A DNA stretch of 64,000 nucleotides from Tetradesmus obliquus (lineage: Eukaryota; Chlorophyta; Chlorophyceae; Sphaeropleales; Scenedesmaceae). Under the pieces are notes generated by a model. That model did not search any database. It was not told the DNA's origin and worked only from the letters and a program-made list of their open reading frames with translations. This document shows positions 46,801 through 58,067 of the stretch, piece by piece. The stretch lies in NCBI GenBank assembly GCA_030272155.1, contig CP126199.1, positions 4,700,501 to 4,764,500 of the forward strand, given 5' to 3'. The position numbers and the translations under genes are program-made. Numbering within the stretch: the first letter of the stretch is position 1; the number at the start of each line of letters is the position of its first letter.

Positions 46801-47298
46801 GCTGCTGCTGCTGCTATTTGAGGGCGGCCTGCCCCATGCTGCACAGCGCACGTTGCTGCGCCGCTGCTGATGCTGCTGGCTGTTGCTAGTGTTGCCAGCT
46901 GCAGGAGGTTGCTGACGCTGTACTGCATGCAAACTTATGCATGTCCGTCTACTGCTGCTGCTACTGCTGCTGAACGGCGGCCTGCTGCTAGTTCTAGAGC
47001 TGCTGAACAGCGCAGCAGCTGGCTGCAGCAGCATCGGCTGCTGCTGCTGCTGCTGGTTGTGTAACCGGCGTGCACCGCTGCAGCAGCTAATGCTGGACAG
47101 TGGTGCAACCTGCTGTGCCGATGCAGATGCTGCTGCTGGCAGCAGCGCATGTTTTCTCTGCTGCTTCAACAGCATGCCCCGGCTGCTGCTACTGCTGCTG
47201 CTCCATGCTGCTCCTAGTGAGCTATGTTGCCGCTGCATGCTGTGCGTGCTACTGTGCTTTGCGGTGCCTGTCTGATGCAGTGCTGATGGTCCCAACAT
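43790..47298 (-). CDS. Nuclear CemA/PxcA-family protein, DLDG1-like (chloroplast envelope/thylakoid)
   Basis: Seven exons close in phase to 543 aa: 47298-46514, 46080-45996, 45788-45600, 45109-44948, 44643-44421, 44211-44083 and 43848-43790. The ~260-residue first exon is a Ser/Gln-rich leader, likely including a plastid transit peptide, ending in an acidic Trp-rich stretch (YEQTDWGWDAAAEQDWDP). The C-terminal half matches CemA-type proteins: hydrophobic segments around LVAIPLITGALISRA, ISAMVFFLLFVRDTQGRA, LSDIAKAVMIILIADTLLGYHS and LFVGIVPIAIDVWFKYWIF, then LNKISPGAVVTI. Plant DLDG1 and cyanobacterial PxcA influence proton extrusion and photoprotection; the same role here is inferred. Two introns contain exon-edge echoes and the stop codon is repeated in the 3' UTR. 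Confidence 0.82.
44835..44882 (-). repeat. Echo of the end of exon 4 of the CemA-like gene (donor side)
   Basis: About 48 bases matching the end of exon 4 (coding LDDESMLRHLHEYALE, edge 44948) recur about 113 bp downstream in the intron with several substitutions. The donor dinucleotide is not kept here (CATGCG instead of GTGCGC). Confidence 0.78.
45285..45551 (-). repeat. Three echoes of the end of exon 3 of the CemA-like gene (donor side)
   Basis: The last ~45 bases of exon 3 (edge 45600, coding RAITEPVLSFSLQ) recur at about 45551-45508, 45446-45404 and 45318-45285. Spacings are about 92, 105 and 118 bp. The copies have small indels, and the bases after the exonic part are GC-type (GCGGGC, GCGCGC) rather than GT. 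Confidence 0.88.
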
Positions 47299-48885
47299 AG
47301 CATGCTGTATGCCAGCAGCAACCTACAGATCAATAAGGCATCAGCAGGACTCTGGTGAGATGCAGGTAAAGCAGCACTGCTGCAGCATGTGGACCTGATG
47401 CTGTCCTGCAGGCGTGGTCAGCTCGATGCAGAAGCATGTAGTAACTTCAACTTTGAACGAAACATCGCTGTTACGCACTGCATGGCTTGAATTATGCCCT
47501 TTGCTGTCTGGAGTGTGTGCACACCTGGTCCTTTCAGGTGTGAGGTTGTCTCTCAAGCAAGGACACGGCGCCGTTGGTGCAATATATACCAGAGCTGGAT
47601 GCTGACAGCTGGATGTGTTGGTCAGTGCAGGTCGAGTGCAAGCTGTCCTCTGGAGATGGCCAACAGGCGCCGTCTCGCATACCAACCGGCATATACAGGA
47701 GTTATGCGACGATCAGCTACAGAAAATCACAACGACTCGGGGTTGACCAGCCTTTCTTGACATGGGCGTGCGAGGGTATTGCTGCAGCTCTCTACTACGC
47801 GCGAGTCACGCTCAGTTGCGCCAAAGAATGCAAGCAACTTCATCATTATGTTTTTTATGTGACAGCTCGGCAGATCAGTCAATGCGTCAGGACCGGCTTG
47901 AGGCTCTGACGTTGTACACCAGTACTGCCTGCTACTGCCTCCTTGGGCCATGTGCCACTGATTCAAACTTGCCAACATGGAACCGCATAAAACACCACGA
48001 AAAAACACAATGCTACTCAATATTGATCTACGTGCTGATGCACCCCAGCCTGGCAGGACAGGCTTGTCAACACCAGGTCAACATCCACTGGCAACCCTGC
48101 GGGCCGCGCATGCCCAAAGCAGTGGCACTGCAGCTGGCACCTGCAGCCAGGCCCAGATGTTGCGGCATACCTGCACCTGACCAGGACCAGAGTAAAAGCC
48201 AATTACGCGCATCAGGAGCTGCGGCAGCCAGGTCGAGGCATGTCTGTGCTGTTTGGCAGGCTGGACTGCCCGGCGCACAGCCAGACGCTTTGAGCTGCGT
48301 TTCCTTATTATTTGGTGGCAGGTGTACCCGAGTTACACAGCTAAACGCCAAGCCCACAAGGTGAGGCAATGGGCAAGTTGCAGCACACCCTCGTGCTGCT
48401 GAATATCGTTTCATGCTACATACACAATGCCTATACAAGCCAACTTCAAGCCTCAGCGCCTGTGCAAGCAACAATAGGGCTGCTGCAGGGTGGCTGACCA
48501 ACCTCAACCTCAATGCAACTCAATCACATGCCAAACAATCAGATGCATGCTCAACCTCCAACCAGAGCCATGTACAATGCTTGTGCATGCGATCCTGCAG
48601 CTTTGCGCCCATGCACCCACTTCAACAAACGTATCCACAGCCTATCCTTGCAGTCAACGCCCACATCACCAGCCTTTTCAGAGCAATTGTCACATCAAAT
48701 TCATTTCTTTGACACCCGGCACACCAACATTCAACTGTGCAGGCAGCGCTGATGCTGCTGCCGCCGCATCTGCAACAACTCTTATTTCTTTTTGCTGCCA
48801 GCCTTTTGCAGTAACCCAACCATAACTCTTCTCCCTGCATCCACCACAACATCTGTCACCACAGTCTACCAACAATCAAAACCAG
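47299..48885. other. Intergenic: CemA-like promoter and CHUP1-like 3' UTR
   Basis: TTACA at about 48333 (TGTAA on the - strand) is 0.55 kb past the stop codon at 48886 and may end the CHUP1-like transcript. Open frames on the + strand near 47570-47910 lack a start and family resemblance. Nothing else stands out. Confidence 0.4.
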
Positions 48886-51084
48886 CTACAGTGCTGCAGC
48901 CGCCGCGCCTGCATCCGCCACAAAGCTGCCGCCCTCCACCTGCAGCATCATCGCATCCAGCTGCCTGAACGCAGCCGCCGCCGGCGTGCTCAGCCCGTGC
49001 GCAAAGCCATGCACCTTGTGCACAAACAGCACCGCGTCGCCCAGCAGCTGCTGCTGCCGCTGCTGGCAGCTGGGCGCCTGCGCGCGCCAGCGCTGCGCCT
49101 TGCCGCCTGCTGCTGCTGCTGTTGGCTGCTGCTGCAGCCCCAGCCTGTGTGCTTCCCGCATGCTGGCCTTGCTCATGACAACCGCAAAGCCCATGCTAGC
49201 CTTCTTCAGCTCAGCCAGCGGCACCTCAGCCTTGAAAGGCACACCATTGTCGCTGCAGGCCTTGCTGATGCGCGGGCCGTGCTGCGGCTGCATCCAGCGC
49301 TCCTCAACTGCCAGCAGCTTGGCCAGGCCAGCCTCGCAGCTGCCGGCGGTGCTGTTGAGGCTGCCGCCTGCTGCTGCCGGCTTGAAGCGCTTGGCCTCCT
49401 CGGCTGCCTGCAGCATGCGCCTGCAGGGGGGCAGCAAGCAGCAGCAGTCATGGGTCAGCACGCTGAATGATTGTGAGCTGGGTGATGGTGATGGCTGGCG
49501 CCAGCACGAGGGACATCGACAGCATTGCAAATAGCAGAAATTGGAGCAGATAGGATGCACGTCACGCTGTTCACGGCTGCTTCTGCATCAGATCATGCAT
49601 CAATCGGCACGCTGCCAAGCAGCACACCACCCAGCTGCTACCCAAGCCGCACTCACCGCTGCTCCGCCACTGCCTCCAGCATCGCCTCCCACTTGGTGCC
49701 GGGGCACTGCTCCCTGCCATACAGCCGCAGCACGCCTGCGCTGTCAGACAAGCTGTCAAGCTGGCCGTCAATGGAGCCCACTAGCCGGCTGCACTCCCCC
49801 ATATCCTTGCTGTCAAAACTGCGGATGGCCTCCGCCCAGCTGTCGATATCTGCACACCGCGTTGCCAGGTCCTGGTGCATGGCCTGCACATGGCTGCTCT
49901 TGCCGCTCAGCTCTGCCAGCAGCGAGCTGCCGTCCCCGCTGCTGCTGCTGCTGCTGCTGATGCCAGCTGCCTTGCCTGCTGCTGTGCCGAGCCCTGCTGA
50001 GGGGCGGCGTGTGCGCATGATCCTGTCGCGGCTCGCCTGCACCGCAGGGAGGCGTGTGAGGCCTGGGGTGTTGGCCCAGCCTGCCGCTCCCTTTGGTGGC
50101 GGGGGTGGTGGCGGTGGGGCGGCCTTTGCCGGGGGCGCCGCTGCTGGTGTGCCGGGCGCTGTGGGTGTGCTGGGTGCAGCTGACTCAGCAGTGCTATCGC
50201 TGCTGGCTGCTGCTGTGCGGATCTTGAGCAGTGGCAGGCCCACTGCCGTGCTGCTGCGCCTGCGGTCCATGCGCCCCAGAGCATACACGGCTGCCAGCAG
50301 TGCAGGCTGCAGCAGCAGTGCCGCTGCTGGCTTGCCTGTGCTGGGGGCATCGTCGCCAGCAGCTGAGGCGCTGTCGCTGCTGCGGGCGCTGCCTGCCTCG
50401 GACCCTGCTGCAAAGGGGCCATCTGTAGACAGGCGAGGGGTGCCGGGCTCTGCAATGGACAGACGTGCAGCTACGGGGCTAGGGGGCGCACTGTTACTGC
50501 TGCTGCTGCTGCACCTGGACAGGTAGCTGCCCCGGTGCGGCTGCTTGCAGGCGGGTGACTCCGCACTGTCCAGGAACAATGAAGTCTGGCAGGCGACGTC
50601 TTGAGTGTAGTGCACCGTCTGTGCAGACTGCTCCTGGCTGGCTATCTTTGTCGATGTGCCTTTGCAGGGACTGCAGTAAGGGCAGACACAAGCAGGCACA
50701 GCATGGTAAGGCAGAGCCGGTTGGGTTGCTGTAATGGAGCAGGCTGGGAAAGGCGACTGCCTGCAAAGCTGTTGTAGAGCAAGAATGGCATAACAAGAGG
50801 CTAGTGATTGCAGCCGACGATACATATGCTTGTTGCTGCCTGCAGGCTGCACAGTGGGCTCAAGAGAAGCTGCTGCGATGGTGTACAGTGGATGGCGGGA
50901 GCTGCGACAGTTGAGCACGTCTGCAGCATCTTACTGACACACATGCATGTTTCAGCGCTATCACGCATTATATACACCAGCAAGCTCACCTGCTGCGCAG
51001 CACGGTGCTGGTAGGTGCGCTGCTTTCTCCCGCCAGGCTGCACCGGCCGTACCACTTCCTCTCGAAGTCCACTACCAAGTTAAT
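48886..51084 (-). CDS. CHUP1/IPGA1-like protein, 5' end unresolved
   Basis: Three exons fit by phase: 51084-50990, 50670-49657 and 49420-48886 (547 residues). No ATG joins the first of them in frame, so the true start lies further upstream or the first exon is partly untranslated. A proline run (APPPPPPPPKG) is followed by a helical region: LAELSGKSSHVQAMHQDL, CADIDSWAEAIRSFDSKD, IDGQLDSLSDSAGVL, KWEAMLEAVAEQRRML, then NGVPFKAEVPLAELKKASMG. This order and spacing match the C-terminal domain of plant CHUP1, where a TDIEDxxxFVxWLDEEL tract and a GIPVDWxLDxGVVGKIKLxSV tract occur. CHUP1 sits on the chloroplast outer envelope and directs actin polymerisation for chloroplast positioning. The plant N-terminal coiled coil is not seen. 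Confidence 0.62.
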
Positions 51085-51903
51085 CTGCTAGGCGTCCATC
51101 ATGTTGTTAAATATTGTTGTTAGTGGCAGCTGCTTGTTCGAGAGCGCTTTCAGGGTTGCTTACAAACGAAGAGATGATTCACTTCAATTGCAAGCCTGGC
51201 AGGTACCTCTGTGTACTCGTGCACTTGAAACAATGAAAGACAAACTTATTATAGCCACACCCTGCACCAAAATGACACTGCCTCCAGGCGGGGCTCAGGG
51301 CTGGGCCAGCCGGACTGGCTTTGCTAATGCTGGCTTCGCCAGTCGGAGCTGCTCGGCGCTGGCAAGGATTCGATTAGCTCATATAAACGTCAGTACAGCA
51401 GTTTGGAACGGATGTGCTGATGTCACAGCAATCTAGCACGAAGCGAAGGCTGTGGCAAGGAGGATGTGCCGATACCAGGTAGGTTGCAACCGACCATCAG
51501 CAGTTCAATATCCTAGCATGATGATCTCGGAATTTATTCGCCGGATTCCGTGACCCCACCAACAGACTCAAACAACCAGCTCTTCGCGCCTTACTCCTGC
51601 TGCAGCTGCTGCAGCCCCAGCCTGGGGCCGCAGCAGCACAAGCACAGCCCCCAGGTGCACGCCACTGCCGCCCTGCTGCTGCTGTCTTCCCCTCTCACAC
51701 CACTGCAAGCCAGCTTCAGCAGCTGCACCAAGATCCTGCAAGTCGCCACACAGCAGCTGCCCCTGCTGAAACTGCACAGCAGCTGCTGGCGCTGTGCAAA
51801 CTCTGGCCTGCTCCTGCAGGCCTCATGCAGCAGGGCCCACAAAGCTGTGTACAGCAGTACCAGGAGTCCAGCCAGCTGTCCTGCAAGGTGTCCTGCAAGC
51901 GCC
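51085..51903. other. Region between the CHUP1-like gene and the NOP14 stop codon
   Basis: It must hold the 5' end or leader of the CHUP1-like gene and the NOP14 3' UTR. A TATAATAAG on the - strand at about 51245-51253 is a candidate TATA element. The only nearby ATGs on the - strand (about 51102-51107) run into a TAG three codons later. Confidence 0.35.
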
Positions 51904-54900
51904 TCACTTCTTCTTCTTGCGGTGCGGGTTGAGGCCTTTTTGCCCGCCGCTCTTTGCGTCGGCCTCCTGCACCTGCAGCTCGCTGTAGAAGGCGCGCTCG
52001 CTGGCCAACCGCTCCGCATCCACGCGGCCCTTCTCCGCATTGCGCTCCTGCACGCAGCAACATGCAGAATGAAGCAGCCAGGCGAACAGGCAGTCAGGCG
52101 AACAGGCAGTCAGGCGATAATAAGACTCGCAGTAGGGGTGCCCGTATGACCCGACATCCCACCGATAACTACGCATGCGCGGCCTGTGACATGTGACAGC
52201 ACTGTGGCTGAGCATGTAACGCAGCAGGTGACCTGGCAGCAACACAATGCATCTTGTCAACATGATGCTCCAGCAAGCAAATAGAACTTCACAAACAACG
52301 GTCATTGTGCAAACCTTTGGCGTACCAAGTGCGAGGAGACAGCCACCCATCGCGTTGCAAGACTCCGCAGGTGCAATCAAACCAAACGAAGCAGCAACCC
52401 ACCGCCGACATGAAGACTGCATCACGCCGCAGCTCGCGCATTGCGCCACGTTTCTCCTTGACCAGCTGCCGCTGCAGCTTGCGCGCCTCGCTGCGCTGCC
52501 TGTCGGGATCATAGTCTGCACCCAAGGCAAAGTCGGCCTCAAAGCGCGGGTTGAACTCGCGCGGCGCCACCAGCTTCACCCTGCGGGGGTTGTAACAATA
52601 ACAAATAACAATTTTGTAACAAGTCAAACAAGGCAATGTAGTAGGCGTGTTGGTGTGGGTGTGGGTGTAATGGTAGCCTGGTGATGCTGCTGAACATAGT
52701 CAGGGCTTGTGCTTGCAGAAGCTGCTATGGAAACTGCTGCTTTCAATTCAGACAGCTGGGGTAATAGTGCATGTGCACATGTCTAGCTGTCTGTCCAACA
52801 TCTGTCATCTTACTGTACAACACATAATCACTGATGGCCTGCACAAGAGCACAGCCGGGAGCAGCAAGCTGACAGCGATGTTTGACCGTGTTTGCCTGAA
52901 AAGCCCGCCAGCTGGCAGCACAGCCAAATTACCCACCTCTGAGACTGCACCATCGGCTGGCGTGTGGCGACAACTGCATCACACGCCTGCTGCAGCTGCT
53001 GCTGCAGCTGCTGCAGTGCTGACTCAGCAGCTGAAGGAAGGCCCTGCACTCCTGACAGCACAACTGCTGCTGCTGACAGCATCGGCTGCAGGACTTCGGG
53101 CGCTGCCACACCACAGCCAGTGCTGAGGTGGCAAGCCCGTGTGGCAGTTGCAACAGTGCAGCCCAGCAGCGCTAACTTGAACTCATCGCTACTCAACTCA
53201 GCAGCATCTGGCGCTGAGTTGAGCAGCTGATGCAGCTTCAAACTCGGAAGCTGCAGCTGCTGCTGCTCATCGCTGCAACTCTGCTGCTGCTGCTTGCCCG
53301 CCTGCTTGGCTTGCCGCTTGCCTGCCTTATTGCCAGCTGCAGTAAGCGAGCAGCAGCTGAGTGCCAGCAAGCCAGGCGTGAATAGGCTAACTCCTGCCGC
53401 TGCTTCTGCAGCAGCCGCACCCTGCTGCTGCTGCTGCTGCTGCTGCTGCTTGCTGTCGGCAGCGCGCTGCTGCTGCTGCTGCTCAGCTGGTATGAACGCT
53501 CGCAGCGCGCCTGCCAGAAAAGTAAACACCTCCGGACAGAACCGCTGCGCGTCTGCTGCATTCGCCAGAGCCATGCCGCAGCACAGCAGCCCCACTGCAG
53601 CAGTGTAGCTGCTCACAACCGGGCACTGGCTCAGGTGCTTCCCTAGCAGCAGCGCCAGCGGTGTCATCACTGGGTGCCTCCTGTCACTTGCAGGAAACAG
53701 CAGTGAGAACAGCCGCAGCTGCAGCAGCTGCCGGGGTCCAGGCCAGCCCATCAGCTGCTGCTGTGTTGTTGGGCCGAATGGGTCTGCTAGTGCTGCTGCG
53801 AGGCGCTCGTGCATCTTGTCGAGGCGCGCGCGTGCTACTGTTGCTGCGTAGAAGGGTACCTCTGGGGTGAGCTGCAGCAGCACTGTTGTGAGGGTGTCCA
53901 GGTGGGCTGTGGGGCAGGGCTGCTGGCCAGCTAGCAGAGCAAAGTGCTGCACTAGGATGCCATAGAACACCTGCGTGCAGGGGGTGCAAACAGCACACAA
54001 AGCAGCAACGTAGGTGGGGTGATGTGTACTATTTTCCACTGGATGGGCAAGTGCGGTTGCAATGGCATTCCACGACACCAAGTTAAGCCTGAATCTGCAG
54101 CACGAAGATGTCCTATCGTGCAGCAAACGCGAGCGAGGCACAGGCAGGCCTTGCTGTGTGCGCAGGGTGCAGGTGATTTTGGCTCAGATAAGAGGGACAC
54201 GTGTGTCTGCAGTGGGGCCGTGTTGGCCCCTGTCAGTGTATGGAGTAAAATTGTTGGTGTCCTCACTGCCAAATGCTTGCACACTGCACACGACAGCACT
54301 CAACGCATGCACATGCAACGCGCATACACACATGCACAACAACCGAGTTTTGATGTTGTTGGCACGCACACAACAACCACACAACCAGCAATAAACACGC
54401 TGCATAATGAGAACAGCATCACAGACACATGCATGGCACTCATAGCACTTGCAGGCACCTGGAGGAATTGTATTGGCTCAGATAAGAGGGACAAGTGTGT
54501 CTTCAGCAGAGCTGAGAGCCCTGTCGGTGATTTGGAGTAAAGAGATTGGTGTTATCCTCATTGCCAACAGCTCATTGCGAACATGTGGTCAGCACAAACA
54601 CACTGCACAATCACGCCCAGCGCAATAACACACAAATCTGACCCTGCAGGCATCACAAGCGCGCCTGACCACGCGCCTCGACTGCTATTTCCCACCCTCT
54701 CAAAACAGCATACACATGTGGCCATGTGTCAGAACCCCAAACCCCAAACCCCAGCCCACCTGCAGCTTGCGCTTGCTGTCAGTCGCCAGTGCCGCAGCGT
54801 TGTACACGCGGATGCGCTGCACCGCCAGCGCCAGCTGCTGTGCCGGCCTGCCCCCCACCAGAGCAGCAAACTCGGCATAGCTCTCAGGCACAGCCGGTGT

Positions 54901-55885
54901 GTAGCTCAAGTCCAGAGGCCCATCCAGCTGCTGCTGCTGCTGCTGCTTCTGCTGTAGCTTTGGTGCTGCTGCTGTGTCCGCTGCTTCTTGCTCGTCATCG
55001 CTGCCGCTGCCAGCGCCCTGCTGCTCTGCATCGTCTGAATTGTCGCCTGCCTCCTCCCCTCCGGATGCTGTACCTGCTTCCTCATCTTCCGACTGTTCAC
55101 CTTCACCCTCTTCACTGCTGCCCTCCTCCCCTTCCTCCCCCTCTTCCCCTTCATCATCATCTGACTCATCCCCCGACGCTGCTGCTGCTGCTTCAACGCC
55201 ATACTTTGCTGCCAGCTTTGCTGCTGCCTGCCTGAAGGCCTTTTGCAGCGGGTGGTCACCAGCAGCAGCAGCCTGGCGCCGCGCACCGAGCCCGCTGCCG
55301 CCGTCTGCATCTTCGCTGTCATCTTCACCCTCATCTTCCTCATCCGACAGTGCGAAGTTCTCATCCAGGTCGTCGCCTGCATATGGAAATGGAGGATAAA
55401 CAGGAAGAAACAAGGTTTGGTTCAAGTAGCAGGAAGAGCGATGAACACGGGCAAGGAAGCTGTGGCGGGACAGCAGGACAGCATGCAGCCCTGTGTAGAC
55501 ACATGTGTTGGGCACATCGCAACACTCAGCACCGACAGGCGGCGGTGCGCCTGCTGCAGGCAGCAAACACGCCTGGGCACCCCCAACGCACCGGACGCCT
55601 GCCTCTTGCGCTTCTGCCGCCGCTCCCACTCCTCGGCCTCCCGCTGCATCCTCGCACGCTTGGCAGCATAGCCGCCCTGCGGCGCTGCTGCTGCTGCTGC
55701 TGCCATCCCACCATCCTCATCATCCTCATCATCACCATCACCGTCTGCTGCGTCCTCGCCATCAGCTGCTGCGCCGCTGCCGGCTGCTGCGCGCATGCGC
55801 TTGAGGCGTGCTGCCTCCAGCGCTGCCAGGCGCTGCTGCTCCTTCTCCTGCAGCTCCTCAGCTGTCAGTGTGCGCTCACTGGCCT

Positions 55886-55947
<62 letters not shown>

Positions 55948-56350
55948 GGTCAAAGCAAAGTGAATACAAGACAACACCCTTGGTACCAAGGGAAAAGCTG
56001 CACTCAATGCTGCCTGCTGCTGCCGCCTCCCCGGCAGATCAAAAAGGCAACTGCACTGCTGGACAGCAGCATATACACACCAAGGATACTTTGCAGCGCT
56101 GCTGCCTCTGTTTGCGGCTGCTGCTGAAGCCCCAGCCAGCCCACCTGGCCCTTTGCTTCAAACACCAGCTCGCGCGCTGCCCTGTCGTATGCCGCATCCT
56201 CCTCAGTTTCTGCTTTGAGCTTGCGGCCCCTGCAGCATGTGGCAGCAGCAGCAGCAGCAGCAGCGGCAGTGGCAACATCAGCATTATGTGAACTGACACA
56301 CAACAACAGCAGCAGCAGTGCCAGGCAGCATGCAGAAGTAACACGCCGGC

Positions 56351-56386
<36 letters not shown>

Positions 56387-58067
56387 GCGGCGGCAACATC
56401 AGCACCAAGTAAATTGCAACACGACAGCAGCAGTGTCAGGCAGCATGCAGAAGTAACACACTGGTCCAGCAGCACGGGCAGCAGCAGCAGCACTTACTTT
56501 TCGAACCCTGCTGGCTTCACAAAGGCCGCCAGCCCCCCGCTGATGGCCTTGAAGCTGTCATCCAGTGCATCCAGTGCCGCCTCGTCAGCTTCCTTTTGGC
56601 GGGCTTTCTCTGCCTTGGCTGCTTTGCTCTTGGCTATGATCTCCTCCATCACCTGCGACCATCAAACACAGACAAAAGTTGGGAAAGCTAATCAAAACAG
56701 CAAACAAGAAACAAATCTGCAAGCAGGAAGCAAAGAAATGAATGCAGGTGAGGGCTGTGAGGATGTGTGGTGGAGACAGCAGATCGACATGTGCGTCAAC
56801 TACAACGGCAGACTCGCAGCCGCTGAAGTGCTGCCACACAGCCATCAGCTAGTACATGTCGAAGAACTGTGGCAGCAGCTCAGTCACGTTGCATTGCACA
56901 AAGCAACGCCGCCGTCCCCACCCACAGCCCAACCACCCAACCGTCAAAGCACTCCTGCCTCTCAGCCCGTTGCGGTACCTGCTGCTTTGCCATCCATCCT
57001 TTGCAGCATGCTGCACCCCACAGCCCGCACCTGCTTCTTTGTCTTGCGCTGCCCGTCCTCCTGCCCCTCCTGCTGCTCCTCGCCGCCTCCAAAGTGGTAC
57101 TGCTGCACCAGGTCCTCCAACAGATCATCATCCAGGTCACCAAGCAGCTCTGAGGGCCGTGCATTCATCTCCTCAAGCTCTTCTAATGACACGCCGCCGT
57201 GCGTGAGCATGTGCTGCTGCTGCTGCTGCTGCTGGCCTGCTGCTGCTGCTGCTGCTGCTGCTGAGCTGTCCTGCAAGTGGAAGCGTGTGGATTTCTTGGC
57301 CTCGAGGATGCGCTGTGCTTGGAAGCGCGCAAGAGCCTTGTCCTCCTCATTCAGCCGCGGGTCATCCTCTGCAGAGCAGACGCAGGTGTTGTTGATGTCA
57401 GGATTGACGTACTGCGGCGATTGTTACATTAGGAGAGGTGGTACAACCAGGGGCACAAGTTACTGCTGCGTGCGGAGTGAAGCCAGGTGTTGCTAGGATT
57501 GCATGGCTTAGCGGATGAGGAAGAGACAGCAGACTGCGCGCCTGGTCGGCTGCAGCCTTTCCAACTAGCTGGGCAATTGCAGACTAGACAATCGGTACAC
57601 GAGCGCTGCAATTCAAGAGAAAAAGCTGCGCACGCGCACCTCCAAAGCGCCTGTCAATGAAGGTGTTGGCCTTGCGCAGCTGCTTGTACTCCACCAGCAG
57701 TGTCTTCTTGCGCTGCACAGGTTGCAATGAGGACAGGCACACACGTAATTGTCCAATCACAGCTGATGTAGTACTTTACAAGGACAGTCTTGGACATCCT
57801 AAGTTGTAGAGATTGCTGCTGCTGCTGCCGCCGTCACTGCTGCCAGCATTGCTGCTGCTGAGACTGCTGCAGCTGCCCAGGGACAGGTGACCCTACCTTG
57901 TTCACTGCCTCCTCTCGAGACTTGATTATGTTCTTTTTGCCTTCCTTGTCGCGCTTTCCCATCACATCAAACTTGCGTTTGCTGCCCTTGAGCTCAAAGG
58001 GGTTTGGCTTAGCAGCATGCTTAGGGGCTGCCACTGCCCTAGGGGTCACGTTCTTTTTCTTCTTCAT
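51904..58067 (-). CDS. NOP14: Nucleolar protein NOP14 (small-subunit processome)
   Basis: Ten exons close exactly to 1028 aa: 58067-57897, 57712-57640, 57368-57031, 56652-56498, 56229-56145, 55883-55592, 55376-54760, 53970-52937, 52580-52403 and 52047-51904. Family hallmarks in order: basic N-terminus NPFELKGSKRKFDVMG, KKTLLVEYKQLRKANTFIDRR, DDPRLNEEDKALARFQAQR, AYDRAARELVFEAKGQ, DDLDENFALSDEED, a long acidic region, VFYGILVQHF, ADYDPDRQRSEARKLQRQL, GAMRELRRDAVF and a Lys-rich end HRKKKK. NOP14 works with NOC4, EMG1 and UTP14 in 18S pre-rRNA processing. It is longer than the usual ~850 aa because of Gln/Ala and Asp/Glu insertions. Introns 4, 5 and 7 contain tandem or dispersed repeats and a G-rich donor. 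Confidence 0.95.
54181..54572. repeat. Diverged ~95-bp direct repeat inside NOP14 intron 7
   Basis: Segments at about 54181-54273 and 54475-54570 share ggctcagataagagggaca and several following blocks (gtgtgtct, gagtaaa, attggtgt, cctca, tgccaa) at an offset of 294-300 bp. No exonic sequence is involved. Confidence 0.75.
54735..54759 (-). promoter_or_regulatory. Potential G-quadruplex overlapping the donor of NOP14 exon 7
   Basis: The transcribed strand reads GTGGGCTGGGGTTTGGGG followed by another TTTGGGG: four G runs starting inside the 5' splice site (54754-54759). A folded RNA quadruplex would hide the donor. This is sequence-based inference only. Confidence 0.5.
55887..55946. repeat. (CAG)20 microsatellite at a NOP14 acceptor
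   Basis: Twenty uninterrupted CAG units lie in intron 5. On the transcript they form a (CTG)n tract running straight into the acceptor CTGCAG of exon 6 (edge 55883). Confidence 0.97.
56271..56473. repeat. Tandem ~120-bp repeat in NOP14 intron 4
   Basis: Two units (56271-56357 and 56392-56473) share ggcaacatcagca, ggcagcatgcagaagtaaca and ccagcag blocks, separated by CAG runs of different length. The second unit lies about 25 bp from the donor of exon 4. Confidence 0.85.

Noticed and set aside
49525-50526. 333-codon open frame on the + strand.
   Set aside because: Antisense shadow of the CHUP1-like exon, again kept open by low-complexity sequence.
54735-54752. CCCCAAA repeats that look telomeric.
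   Set aside because: Only three short units inside a NOP14 intron; better viewed as a G-rich donor context.
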